Part shown: positions 14,616 to 22,513 of the stretch, piece by piece
Layout of the letters: the number at the start of each line of letters is the position of its first letter
Position numbering within the stretch: the first letter of the stretch is position 1
Source: Nitrospinota bacterium
GTDB taxonomy: Bacteria > Nitrospinota_A > UBA7883 > JACRGQ01
Length of the DNA: 34,397 nucleotides
Assembly (NCBI GenBank): GCA_016217735.1
Contig: JACRGQ010000055.1
Span: forward strand, 1 to 34,397
Direction: 5' to 3'
Notes under the pieces: generated by a model
The model's database searches: none
What the model was told of the DNA's origin: nothing
The model's input: only the letters and a program-made list of their open reading frames with translations
Program-made: the position numbers and the translations under genes

Positions 14616-15275
14616 ATGCCTAAAAAACCTCGGCTTTCGGTCGAAATATTACAAAAAGAAGCAACAGTCTTTGCGGCGGCTGAATCATCACATCCTGAGA
14701 AATCGCTTTTTGGCGTTACTGATGGAAAGGCGGTTGGCACCTATCTGGAGCATAAATTTACATCTTACCTTCATAAAAAATATGTGTTTCAGGAAGGAAA
14801 TTCGGCAAAGGGTATCGATTTTCCTGAACTGGAAGTTGACATTAAAGTTACCAGCATTAAGCAACCCCAATCTTCATGCCCTTTTAAATCAGCCCAGCAA
14901 AAAATATTCGGCTTGGGTTATTCCCTCCTTGTTTTTGTATACGAAAAAAGCGATAGCGGCAAAAGCAAGACGGCCCGGTTAAATATCAAGCATGTCATAC
15001 TCGTTGCAAAGGAAAGAACCGCTGATTTCCAGATAACCCGCGAAATCAATAAAATACTCTCAAACCAAGGCAACAAAGATGACCTTATCGCCTGCCTGAT
15101 GGATAAAAATTTGCCCGTCGATGACATAGAAGCAAATAATATCGCCGAAAAAATCATTAAAAGTCCGCCATTAACAGGCTATCTCACAATATCAAATGCA
15201 CTTCAATGGAGGCTCCAGTACAGCCGCGTAATTGAAAAAGCAGGCTCTGTTGATGGCGTCATTAGGCTCCGCTAA
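14616..15275 (+). CDS. Type II restriction endonuclease (PD-(D/E)xK-like)
   Basis: A 219-residue protein whose own ATG lies ten bases after the acyP stop; the frame upstream overlaps acyP and is not coding. The segment GNSAKGIDFPELEVDIKVTS (61-80) carries a plausible PD-(D/E)xK nuclease core, with D68 and D75-I-K77, followed by a Gln/Lys-rich helix and the strand GYSLLVFVYEK. The gene stops two bases before an adenine methyltransferase gene, the usual arrangement of a type II restriction pair. It is clearly poorer in GC (around 40-45% in stretches counted by eye) than the surrounding genes, evidence of recent acquisition. The recognition site cannot be predicted. The endonuclease call rests on motif and context. 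Confidence 0.78.
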   Translation: MPKKPRLSVEILQKEATVFAAAESSHPEKSLFGVTDGKAVGTYLEHKFTSYLHKKYVFQEGNSAKGIDFPELEVDIKVTSIKQPQSSCPFKSAQQKIFGLGYSLLVFVYEKSDSGKSKTARLNIKHVILVAKERTADFQITREINKILSNQGNKDDLIACLMDKNLPVDDIEANNIAEKIIKSPPLTGYLTISNALQWRLQYSRVIEKAGSVDGVIRLR

Positions 15276-15277
15276 GC

Positions 15278-16804
15278 ATGAAGGCACACCGGAAAATTGA
15301 ATTTGGGGACTTCCAAACCCCCCATGATCTCGCCGGCCGGGCCGCGCGGATTGTGAAGAACCTCGGCGTAAGACCAAGCACAATCATTGAACCAACATGC
15401 GGGGAAGGAAGCTTTATTGCCGCCGCATGTGAAAACTTTCCAAACGCCAAAGTTATTATGGGATTGGAAATAAACCCGGAGTATTTCAAAAATGTATCTG
15501 AACGGAAAAATACTTTGCATTTTAAGCATGTTTTGGATTTAAGAAGGGAGAATTTCTTTACGTTCAATTGGGCCGGGGCTATTTCGTCATTTGATGACCC
15601 TTTACTCATTATCGGCAACCCGCCTTGGGTAACCGCTTCTGAATTGGGGCTGTTAAAAAGCGGGAATCTCCCGGTGAAGAGCAATTTCCAAAACAGAAGC
15701 GGATTTGAGGCCATTTCAGGAAAAAGCAATTTCGATATCGCGGAATGGATGCTAATACATCTGCTGGAGCAGGTTAAGAACCGTAACGCGACGCTTGCAA
15801 TGCTGGTGAAAACATCAGTCGCCAGAAAAGTGCTGCTTCATTCATGGAAAACCGGACTGCCCATATCGCATGCCCAAATATACGTGTTTGACGCTAACAA
15901 ATATTTCTCTGTTTCCGTGGAGGCATGTCTTTTCGTATGCCAATCATCCAATAAAAGTCCTTCTATCACATGTGATGTGCTTGATTTTGAAAACCCGGAT
16001 AAACCGGGGAAAACCATCGGATTTCATCATGATGCGCTATTGGCAAATTACAATTCATTTAAAAAGGTTAAGCGGCTTTTATTGGCTTCAAACCATAAGC
16101 CTCTTTACAAATGGAGATCGGGAATCAAACATGATTGTTCAGCGGTAATGGAATTGTCGTTGCGGGGTTTCCGGTTTATAAACGGTCTTCAAGAACAGGT
16201 TGAAATCGAGCCGGATTATCTTTATCCATTGTTAAAAAGTTCGGATATCGCCAATCAACGAACAATCTTTCCAGATAAGGTTGTTCTTGTAACCCAAACG
16301 CAGACAGGCGATGACACCTCTCTCATCAGGCACCGTGCCCCAAAAACATGGAAGTACCTTTGCAAACATGGCCGGGCGTTGGACGGCAGGGGGAGTTCAA
16401 TCTATAAGAAACGCCCTCGCTTTTCGATGTTTGGCATTGGCGATTATACGTTTTCCCCTTGGAAAGTGGGGATAAGCGCATTCTATAAAAAATTGGATTT
16501 TTCTGTAATCGGCCCTTATAGGGGAAAACCAGTTGTTATGGACGATACCTGCTATATGCTGCCGTGCAAGACCCGGGATGAGGCGGTGCTTATCGCCGAA
16601 TTGCTCAACTCCGATCCGGCAAAAAAGTTTTTTGAATCGTTTATTTTTTGGGATGCGAAAAGGCCGATAACAGCGGACATCCTCGGAAAATTGGATTTAA
16701 TGCTATTAGCGGGTGATTTGGGAAAAACACAAAGCCTGATTAAACTTCGGCCCGATTTAATCGGGGAAGAACAGTCAGAATTATTCCCAGCCGCCAGCCG
16801 ATAA
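15278..16804 (+). CDS. Type II N6-adenine DNA methyltransferase
   Basis: A 508-residue class I methyltransferase. Motif I (SAM binding) is IIEPTCGEGSF (about 36-46), an acidic residue ends the next strand (LEIN, 63-66), and the catalytic motif IV is GNPPW (113-117), the NPPY/W form found in N6-adenine enzymes. The N-terminal DFQTPHDLAGR (11-21) is the usual x-Q-T-P start of Eco57I/TaqI-like enzymes. The remainder (about 200-508) should hold the target recognition domain. It would protect the host from the endonuclease encoded two bases upstream. AT-rich like its partner. No controller (C) protein is present. Confidence 0.88.
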   Translation: MKAHRKIEFGDFQTPHDLAGRAARIVKNLGVRPSTIIEPTCGEGSFIAAACENFPNAKVIMGLEINPEYFKNVSERKNTLHFKHVLDLRRENFFTFNWAGAISSFDDPLLIIGNPPWVTASELGLLKSGNLPVKSNFQNRSGFEAISGKSNFDIAEWMLIHLLEQVKNRNATLAMLVKTSVARKVLLHSWKTGLPISHAQIYVFDANKYFSVSVEACLFVCQSSNKSPSITCDVLDFENPDKPGKTIGFHHDALLANYNSFKKVKRLLLASNHKPLYKWRSGIKHDCSAVMELSLRGFRFINGLQEQVEIEPDYLYPLLKSSDIANQRTIFPDKVVLVTQTQTGDDTSLIRHRAPKTWKYLCKHGRALDGRGSSIYKKRPRFSMFGIGDYTFSPWKVGISAFYKKLDFSVIGPYRGKPVVMDDTCYMLPCKTRDEAVLIAELLNSDPAKKFFESFIFWDAKRPITADILGKLDLMLLAGDLGKTQSLIKLRPDLIGEEQSELFPAASR

Positions 16805-16823
16805 AAAAAACGGGTTTTTAAAT

Positions 16824-16866
16824 AGCCCGCCACCGGCCGGTTCGACACTTTTGAAACCACATATTA
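16824..16866 (+). repeat. Direct repeat (acyP tail), right copy
   Basis: The second copy of the acyP 3' tail. It encodes the same last codons (PATGRFDTFETTY then stop) but has no upstream acyP sequence: the base pair before the repeat gives TAG instead of CAG. It lies 20 bases after the methyltransferase stop and marks the right border of the cassette. Confidence 0.93.
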
Positions 16867-16933
16867 ATATTCCGGCTGCCGCCCGGCCTGTTCCGCGGTG
16901 CATTTTTTCCGCTTTGCGCTTCCCCAAATTCGT

Positions 16934-16962
16934 TTGACAGGCCGCCATTTCAGATGCAGGAT
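16934..16962 (+). promoter_or_regulatory. Possible sigma-70-like promoter for the cytochrome gene
   Basis: TTGACA at 16934-16939 is a perfect -35 hexamer. Seventeen bases downstream is CAGGAT (16957-16962), a poor -10. It is 41 bases upstream of the start codon of the cytochrome gene. Evidence is sequence match only. Confidence 0.3.
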
Positions 16963-17003
16963 GAAATTGCAGGGGGCGAGTGATTTTCAACGTGGAGGCT
17001 GAC

Positions 17004-17765
17004 ATGAAAAAAGCGTTGCTTGTTCTTTCCGTGCTTGTATTTTCCGCAACCGCCGTCTTCGGCAAGGAACCCGTTTCCACCCACCGGTTCAAACACTATA
17101 TGCACGAAATTTTCAAAAACTACCGGAACACCAATATCAGCATCAATATGCGCGACTATGGCTTGGCGGAGGTGCATACCAGGCACTTCCTCGAAAATAT
17201 TTCGAAGATACCTGAATTCGCCGAAGATTTGGCAGCCGACGGGGTAACGCTCGACCAGATGGCTCTTCTGGCACGGCTGGATGGTCTGCGGGAGGATATC
17301 ACGGAAATGAGAAAGGCCTTAAAGGCAAAAGATGCGGGGAAAATCAAAAAGCTTCAGCCGGAAGTATTGCAGGCATGCATAGGGTGCCACACGGAGGCAA
17401 AACTGAAATGGCTTTTCCGCTTGCCGGCTTCGGCCAACCTCTTTGAAGAGTACATGCACGAGATTTCGGAAAACATTTCCATGGCGGAACAACTGGTGGA
17501 ATCCGGCGAGCCGGACGAAGGCGAAGACTACGTTAAAATCGCCAACCAGTACCTGACCCTTCTGAAAAAAGTCACTCCTTATGAGGGACCTTCGGGGGTC
17601 ATATTGGATCGGAACCGATATGCAAGTGAATTGCGGAATGCGGAAGGTTTTATGCTTCTGGTTTTGGAAGACTTTAAAGAAAAAAAGCCGATCCACCTGG
17701 AGCCGATCAAAAAGCCCCTGAACAATGTCTGCGCGGCTTGCCACGAACCGGCCAAGGTTAAATGA
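17004..17765 (+). CDS. Periplasmic di-heme cytochrome c, internally duplicated
   Basis: A 253-residue exported protein: signal peptide MKKALLVLSVLVFSATAVFG, then two halves of similar plan. Each half begins with a helix containing YMHEI (residues 32-36, HYMHEIFKNYRN; and 150-154, EYMHEISENISM) and ends with a heme c motif (CIGCH 125-129; CAACH 243-247). A four-helix cytochrome c'-like fold with the heme motif near each C-terminus is plausible. The GGAGG site five bases before the ATG at 17004 fixes the start; the open frame extends to 16980. The gene stands alone downstream of the restriction-modification cassette. Redox role and partner are unknown. Confidence 0.82.
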   Translation: MKKALLVLSVLVFSATAVFGKEPVSTHRFKHYMHEIFKNYRNTNISINMRDYGLAEVHTRHFLENISKIPEFAEDLAADGVTLDQMALLARLDGLREDITEMRKALKAKDAGKIKKLQPEVLQACIGCHTEAKLKWLFRLPASANLFEEYMHEISENISMAEQLVESGEPDEGEDYVKIANQYLTLLKKVTPYEGPSGVILDRNRYASELRNAEGFMLLVLEDFKEKKPIHLEPIKKPLNNVCAACHEPAKVK

Positions 17766-17777
17766 CAATTTAGGACG

Positions 17778-17798
17778 GTTTCCCGGCTTGCGGGGAAC
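17778..17798. terminator. Hairpin between convergent genes
   Basis: GTTTCCC at 17778-17784 pairs with GGGGAAC at 17792-17798 (one G-T pair) over a seven-base loop, in the 55-base gap between the cytochrome and glycosyltransferase stops. No T-run follows on either strand, so termination is only possible. Confidence 0.3.
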
Positions 17799-17820
17799 AC
17801 CCGTTAAAAAACTTCCGGCA

Positions 17821-19224
17821 TCAGGGCTGTTCCGCCTGTCCGTAGAAGATGACCGGAACGGCGTGCAGTTTGTCTTGAAGCAGCTCTTTCCACTCCGGGA
17901 ACGAGGCCGGAAAGGCGCTGATAAGCGCCATGTCGGGCTTCGGCGTTTTCGGCAGCGCATCGGGCGTGAAAACCTTTTTCCCCATGAAGCGCCCCGGCTT
18001 GCGGTCGATGAAATACGGAATGGAGAACCCCTCCGCCAGGAGGAAGCGCGCAAGCTGCCCGGCGTTGCGCCCGGTGCCGCAGACGGCGAGATCGCGCCAG
18101 ACGCCGCGCAGTTTTTGGGCAAATTCCTTCGGCCCCGGCTGCGTGATGCGCCACTGATCGTCGCAAACTATTATCTGCGGGTCGAACTTTTTTTGCTTGC
18201 GCGGTTTTTTAAGCGGTTTTATTCTGGTCAGCCGCTCTTCGATAATCTTCAGCACCGTGGTTTCGGTGAAAGGTGTGAGATCAACCGGATTCAATTTGGG
18301 CCGCTTGAGCATCTCCTTGAGCGCCCTGCCGAGGTCATCGTGCGATGGCTCGGCCCATTTCTGCCCGGCTAGAAAGTAACAGTCCAGCGCGTCCGGCGCC
18401 GGCACATCCGCCAGTTTATATTTCAAAAGGCGGCTGTTGCCGCTGTTTAAAAAATCCGTTTGGCCGCTCCAGCCGGTGGCGATGACCGGCAGGCCGCAGG
18501 CGGCCGCTTCAAGGTAGGGCCGCCCGAACCCCTCACCGCGCGTCGGCAGCGCGTAGCAGTCGGCGGCTTGGTAGAGTTTTACGAGTTGATCGATGGTCGG
18601 CGCTTTGCCGGTCACTTTAATATTCCCTGTGGGGTGGCCCCGCTTTTTCAGCGCGCGGATCACCGCTTTCAGTTTCCGCGCCGATTCGGGGGCGCATTGC
18701 ACCACCCATTCCACATCCTTGTTATCGGAAAACTGCGTGGCGAACTCGTGCAGCATCACCTCCCATCCCTTGCGGAGGGAAAGATCCATGAAGACGGAAA
18801 GGAAACGGAAAGGCCTATCTTTCGGTTTCAGCTTTTTCGCGGGAACGAAGCGGGGATCCACCATGTCCGGCACCACCACCAGCTTTTTCTGATCCACGCC
18901 GCCATTGGCAAACGTCTTGACGTTGAATTCGGCGGCGACCCAGACCTCATCCATCGTGTTGAGCACATCCGCCCAGAGGCGCGGCAGCGAATCGCTTTCA
19001 AGCATCACGCGCGCGATGTGTATCTTGCCCTCTTCCATCCGGAAGAAATGCGGGAAGCCGCTGTGGATGACGATCTCTTCCTTGCAGGGAGTGTGCTTTT
19101 CCAGCGCGTCAGGCTGGAAATTGCAACGCCAGCCGCGGCGCTCGAACGCCTTCAAGAATTCGCTTGTGCCGTAGCCGTAACCGGAAAAGGCCGGACGGTA
19201 GCTCCTGAAACAGACCGGCCTCAT
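17821..19224 (-). CDS. GT4-family glycosyltransferase with extra C-terminal domain
   Basis: A 467-residue retaining glycosyltransferase of the GT-B fold. The donor-site region EGFGRPYLEAAACGLPVIAT (about 228-247) carries the E-x-x-x-x-x-x-x-E pattern of GT4, preceded by LYQAADCYALPTRGEGFG. The N-terminus FRSYRPAFSGYGYGTSEFL resembles other bacterial GT4 enzymes. After about residue 350 there is a basic linker and a separate Rossmann-like module with VCGTGRNAGQLARFLLAEG...YFIDRKPGRFMGKKVF, similar to nucleotide-binding domains that end some C-methyltransferases and PglD-like proteins. Its ATG overlaps the stop of the radical SAM gene by four bases. Acceptor and sugar unknown; probably surface glycan or glycoprotein assembly. 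Confidence 0.85.
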   Translation of the reverse strand: MRPVCFRSYRPAFSGYGYGTSEFLKAFERRGWRCNFQPDALEKHTPCKEEIVIHSGFPHFFRMEEGKIHIARVMLESDSLPRLWADVLNTMDEVWVAAEFNVKTFANGGVDQKKLVVVPDMVDPRFVPAKKLKPKDRPFRFLSVFMDLSLRKGWEVMLHEFATQFSDNKDVEWVVQCAPESARKLKAVIRALKKRGHPTGNIKVTGKAPTIDQLVKLYQAADCYALPTRGEGFGRPYLEAAACGLPVIATGWSGQTDFLNSGNSRLLKYKLADVPAPDALDCYFLAGQKWAEPSHDDLGRALKEMLKRPKLNPVDLTPFTETTVLKIIEERLTRIKPLKKPRKQKKFDPQIIVCDDQWRITQPGPKEFAQKLRGVWRDLAVCGTGRNAGQLARFLLAEGFSIPYFIDRKPGRFMGKKVFTPDALPKTPKPDMALISAFPASFPEWKELLQDKLHAVPVIFYGQAEQP

Positions 19225-20993
19225 CGGCCCGCCCGCGCCGGCGCTCCGCCATCGCGCACCGTCCCCTTGATGTCCACGGCGACCCAGCGCGCCGCGGCGC
19301 CATCGGCCACGCGGAAGACATCGGCATAGTCGGCGGCGTCTTCGCAGTTGTGGTTTATCTGCACCAGCGCCAGCGGGTAGTGTTCGGCGCGTATCCCCTC
19401 CAGCGTTTCCGCCGCCAACCGTTCGGGGGCAAGCGCTCCCTCGGCAAAGGGCCAGAGCGCAAGGCCGTTGAAATCGTCGTCCGGGTCGGGGCGCAACAGC
19501 AGGTGAACCTCGAGGCCGGGGCGCTTTTTCAATTCCGCCAGCAACGCGCGGGTTTGCCAGCGCGGGCCGCTGCAGATCAGCAGCAGTTTTTTTATTCCAG
19601 CGGGAATGCCGGCTAGAACGCCGGAAAAATCGGCATCCTTAAAGCGGGGGCCGCCGGCGTTGGCCGCGGCGCGGCGGGCGCGGGCGACCTCTTCTTTTAT
19701 CTGTTCGGCGGAGTAGTGTTTGTAACTTTGTATCACGTTGCGGCCGCCATCGTACTTTGTCCAGTCAAAGGTGGTGATGGCCCCTTCGCTGGCGCACGAG
19801 GCGTAGAACGGAGTGCCGGGCTGCGGCGTGCAGATGGAAATCTGCATGTCGTACAGCAGTTTTTTTTCCAGCAGGTCTTTTATCAGGGCGGTGGTTGCGC
19901 GGTCGCGCTCCGGGCTGCTGGCCAGCGCGCCGTAGGTGAAGGTGCCGTAGACGCGGATGCCGATGTCGTTTGCCGCCTCCAGCGCCGCGTACAGTTTTTT
20001 CACCGACTGGCTTTTGTGCATGGCGCGGGCCACATCCTTGTCGGCGGTCTCGATGCCGACGCGGAGTTTGTAGTAGCCGGCCTTTTTCATCCATTCCAGC
20101 ATCTCGCGGTCCAGGTTCCAGTAGCCGCACATGGCGTTGTACTTGAGCGTGTGCAGCCCCTTGGCGATGATCGATTTGCACAGATCGATGACGAACTCCT
20201 TGCGGCCGTTGTGCGCCTCGTCGTCGAAAAAAACCCCCTCCATCTCCGGGTATTTCTTTTTCATCGCGGCGATCTCGTTGGTCACGTCGTCCACGTCGCG
20301 GGGACGCCAGCTTCCCGCGCCGCCGTAATAGACGTTCGCCACCACGCAAAAATTGCAGGCCAGCGGGCAGCCCCGGCTGGCGAACATTTCCAGTTCGCGG
20401 TATTCGTTCACCACCGGTTCCTTGTAGTCGATGCGGCGCACGTCGCCGTCTTCCGGCCACGGCAAAAGATTCGGGTCGGTGAGCGGCCGGGGCGGATTGG
20501 GGTAGAGCCCCAAAATATCCGCTGGCGGCACGCCGCTAAACAGGTCTTTTAACGTCATTTCATATTCGCCGGCGCAAACGTGGTCGGCCCCCGCCTTGAG
20601 CGTTTCCCGCGGGAAGGCGGAGGGGTGCTGCCCGGTGAAAACAACTTTGCAGCCGGTGGCGGCTTTTGCGGCGGCAACCAGCTTCATATCCATCGCAAAG
20701 GCGAGCGTGCTGGTCTCCATCACCAGCCAATCCGGCTTTTCAGCGATGATTTTTTGCAGATAGGCGGCGTGGTTCCAGTTGTTGAGGTTGCCGTCCAAAA
20801 ACTTGACCGCGTGCGGGGTATCCCGCTTCAGCAGCGCCGAGCAGTAGGCGAGCATGAAGGGGTAAAAGGTCATCCACCCTTTGTTGTGGTCGTACCACGA
20901 GGGGCTTTCAACGGCGGTCCAGCGGGAGGGGAAGTGGACGTAACGCTCGCCGTTTTCCCCCAGTCCCACCGAATTTGCCAATACGATTTTCAT
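19221..20993 (-). CDS. B12-binding-type radical SAM protein
   Basis: A 590-residue protein. The N-terminal part (about 1-165) resembles the cobalamin-binding Rossmann domain of class B radical SAM enzymes but lacks the base-off DxHxxG histidine. The cluster motif is C209-P-L-A-C213-N-F-C216 (SRGCPLACNFC), followed by a TIM-barrel with FFDDEAHNGR and LRVGIETADKDVARAMHK, as in the BchE/methyltransferase-like group. Residues about 465-590 form an extra Rossmann-like module (KKLLLICSGPRWQTRALLAELKKRPGLEV). It lies between two glycosyltransferases, each joined by a four-base overlap, so the enzyme probably modifies the same glycan or a linked substrate. Methylation or another radical reaction cannot be told apart from sequence. 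Confidence 0.83.
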   Translation of the reverse strand: MKIVLANSVGLGENGERYVHFPSRWTAVESPSWYDHNKGWMTFYPFMLAYCSALLKRDTPHAVKFLDGNLNNWNHAAYLQKIIAEKPDWLVMETSTLAFAMDMKLVAAAKAATGCKVVFTGQHPSAFPRETLKAGADHVCAGEYEMTLKDLFSGVPPADILGLYPNPPRPLTDPNLLPWPEDGDVRRIDYKEPVVNEYRELEMFASRGCPLACNFCVVANVYYGGAGSWRPRDVDDVTNEIAAMKKKYPEMEGVFFDDEAHNGRKEFVIDLCKSIIAKGLHTLKYNAMCGYWNLDREMLEWMKKAGYYKLRVGIETADKDVARAMHKSQSVKKLYAALEAANDIGIRVYGTFTYGALASSPERDRATTALIKDLLEKKLLYDMQISICTPQPGTPFYASCASEGAITTFDWTKYDGGRNVIQSYKHYSAEQIKEEVARARRAAANAGGPRFKDADFSGVLAGIPAGIKKLLLICSGPRWQTRALLAELKKRPGLEVHLLLRPDPDDDFNGLALWPFAEGALAPERLAAETLEGIRAEHYPLALVQINHNCEDAADYADVFRVADGAAARWVAVDIKGTVRDGGAPARAGR

Positions 20994-22021
20994 CGTCCGC
21001 TTTTTCCCGCCGGGAGCGTATCAAGCAGCAGGGCCGCCTTTTTATGATCGGGCTGAAGCTCGATCGTTTTGCGCAGGGCGGTCTCGGCGGCCTCGCCTTT
21101 TCCCCCGCCGCGCAGGATATATCCGATGTGAAACCACGCGGCGGCGAGGCGGGCGGGGGACGGCGCGTTGGCCGCGGCGGCCTTGCGGTACCATTCCAGC
21201 GCGGCGTCGGCGTTGCCCAGATGCTCTTCGCAGAAGGCGAGGTTGTAGAGATCGTCGAACCGCCCATGCAGCGCGGCCAACGCGCGGTATTTTTGGGCGG
21301 CCGCCGCGTAGTCCTTGAGCAGAAGGAGTTTGCGCGCCTCCCCTTCCGCCGTGGCGGCGGCGGCGTTTTTTTCGATGAACTCGGCCCGGGCGCGGTCATT
21401 CTCGGCGCGGCCCCGCGGATCGACGTGGTGCGTGACCACCGCATCGGGAAAAACCTTGAGGGTGAAGCCCGCGTCTTTCGCGCGGTGGCAGAAATCGATG
21501 TCGTCGTGCTGATAGTTGCGCCGCGTCTCGTCGAACTTCACCGCCTCCCAGACTTCCCGGCGCATCATCATGAAATAGCCGCTGATATAGCTTCCGGGGT
21601 GCTCCGCGCCGTAATCAAGCAGTTCCGGCGAGGCAAGGGGGTTTCCCCGCTCGATTTTCTGATAGTCCCACCAGCGGTTGCCCAGCGGGTCGAGGCCGCG
21701 GCATCCCGCCAGATCGAAATCGGCGTGGCGCTTCATGTTTTTCCACCAATCGGGGGCGAAGGTTACATCGTCGTCGAGGATGATGACGGTATCGTACCGG
21801 GCGCGGGCCGCGTTGAAATTGCGCATTTTGCAGACGGCGGCGGTTTCGGCCCATTCTTTCGTTTCGACATAATTCACGCGCGGGTCGTTTTTGTATTTGC
21901 CGCAGACGAGGATTTCATAGGCGGGAATCTTTTGGGCGATGACGCTTTGTATCAGCGCTTCCATCATGTCGGGCCGGTGCCCGCCGGTGATGACGCAGAA
22001 CGAAATGCCCGGGTTTTTCAT
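20990..22021 (-). CDS. GT2-family glycosyltransferase fused to TPR repeats
   Basis: A 343-residue protein. The GT-A catalytic domain (1-215) has the opening SFCVITGGHRPDMMEALIQSV, the metal-binding DDD in VIILDDDVTFAPDWW (about 93-107), and the acceptor-side motif YISGYFMMMRREVWEAVKFDE with YQHDDIDFCHRAKDAGF. A C-terminal TPR region (about 235-335) reads KDYAAAAQKYRALAAL, GNADAALEWYRKAAAA and GEAAETALRKTIELQPDHKKA. It is the first gene of a three-gene operon with the radical SAM and GT4 genes. A TAGG element five bases upstream of the ATG is a weak ribosome-binding site. Sugar unknown. Confidence 0.87.
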   Translation of the reverse strand: MKNPGISFCVITGGHRPDMMEALIQSVIAQKIPAYEILVCGKYKNDPRVNYVETKEWAETAAVCKMRNFNAARARYDTVIILDDDVTFAPDWWKNMKRHADFDLAGCRGLDPLGNRWWDYQKIERGNPLASPELLDYGAEHPGSYISGYFMMMRREVWEAVKFDETRRNYQHDDIDFCHRAKDAGFTLKVFPDAVVTHHVDPRGRAENDRARAEFIEKNAAAATAEGEARKLLLLKDYAAAAQKYRALAALHGRFDDLYNLAFCEEHLGNADAALEWYRKAAAANAPSPARLAAAWFHIGYILRGGGKGEAAETALRKTIELQPDHKKAALLLDTLPAGKSGR

Positions 22022-22056
22022 CGGCGCCTATTGTACCCCAGCGCCTGCCCGAGCGG

Positions 22057-22278
22057 TTACAGCGGCAACAGCCGGATGGCGGAGCCGGATTCCCGCCCGA
22101 ACGTCCGGGCAAAATGTTCCGCGTCAAACCGCGAAGCGGCTTCCAACATTCCAACCCCTTCCATGCCGGGTTGAACAGTGAAGTTAAGAACTTTTACGGC
22201 TCCGGCCCGCCGCAGCCGCCCCAACAATTCGGGCAATGCCTTGGCCACGGGAGATGTCAGGAATAAAAAACGCATCAT
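22057..22278 (-). CDS. Small hypothetical protein (72-73 residues)
   Basis: A short frame with two adjacent ATGs at 22276-22278 and 22273-22275; a GAGG site six bases before the second favours that one. The product starts MRFLFLTSPVAKALPELLGRL and contains VKVLNFTVQPGMEGVGMLEAA, a beta-alpha-beta like pattern with no transmembrane helix or motif I recognise. It lies 35 bases upstream of the GT2 gene on the same strand and could be the first gene of that operon. Codon usage looks like the neighbours'. Confidence 0.5.
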   Translation of the reverse strand: MMRFLFLTSPVAKALPELLGRLRRAGAVKVLNFTVQPGMEGVGMLEAASRFDAEHFARTFGRESGSAIRLLPL

Positions 22279-22513
22279 TAACCTCGCTTGAAACTGTTAC
22301 TTTATGCACCCGCTCCCAACCGGGGAGAAGAAACCGGCAAACGTCTCCGTTTGCCGCACAGTTAAAGCAATCGGCATGCCACGGATAAAGTCATTTCTTA
22401 TCAATGTCATAGCCGGTACCGTCAACTCCAATCTGTATCTAAAAATGCCAATGGCGAAGCCCAAATTCATACACCCTATTATCGGAAGAATTTTTTGAAT
22501 CTGAAGAACCCAA

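Noticed and set aside
22304-22498. Possible 64-residue plus-strand protein between the small gene and the FAD oxidoreductase
   Set aside because: No ribosome-binding site, no family features, and it sits in a low-GC intergenic stretch; probably chance.
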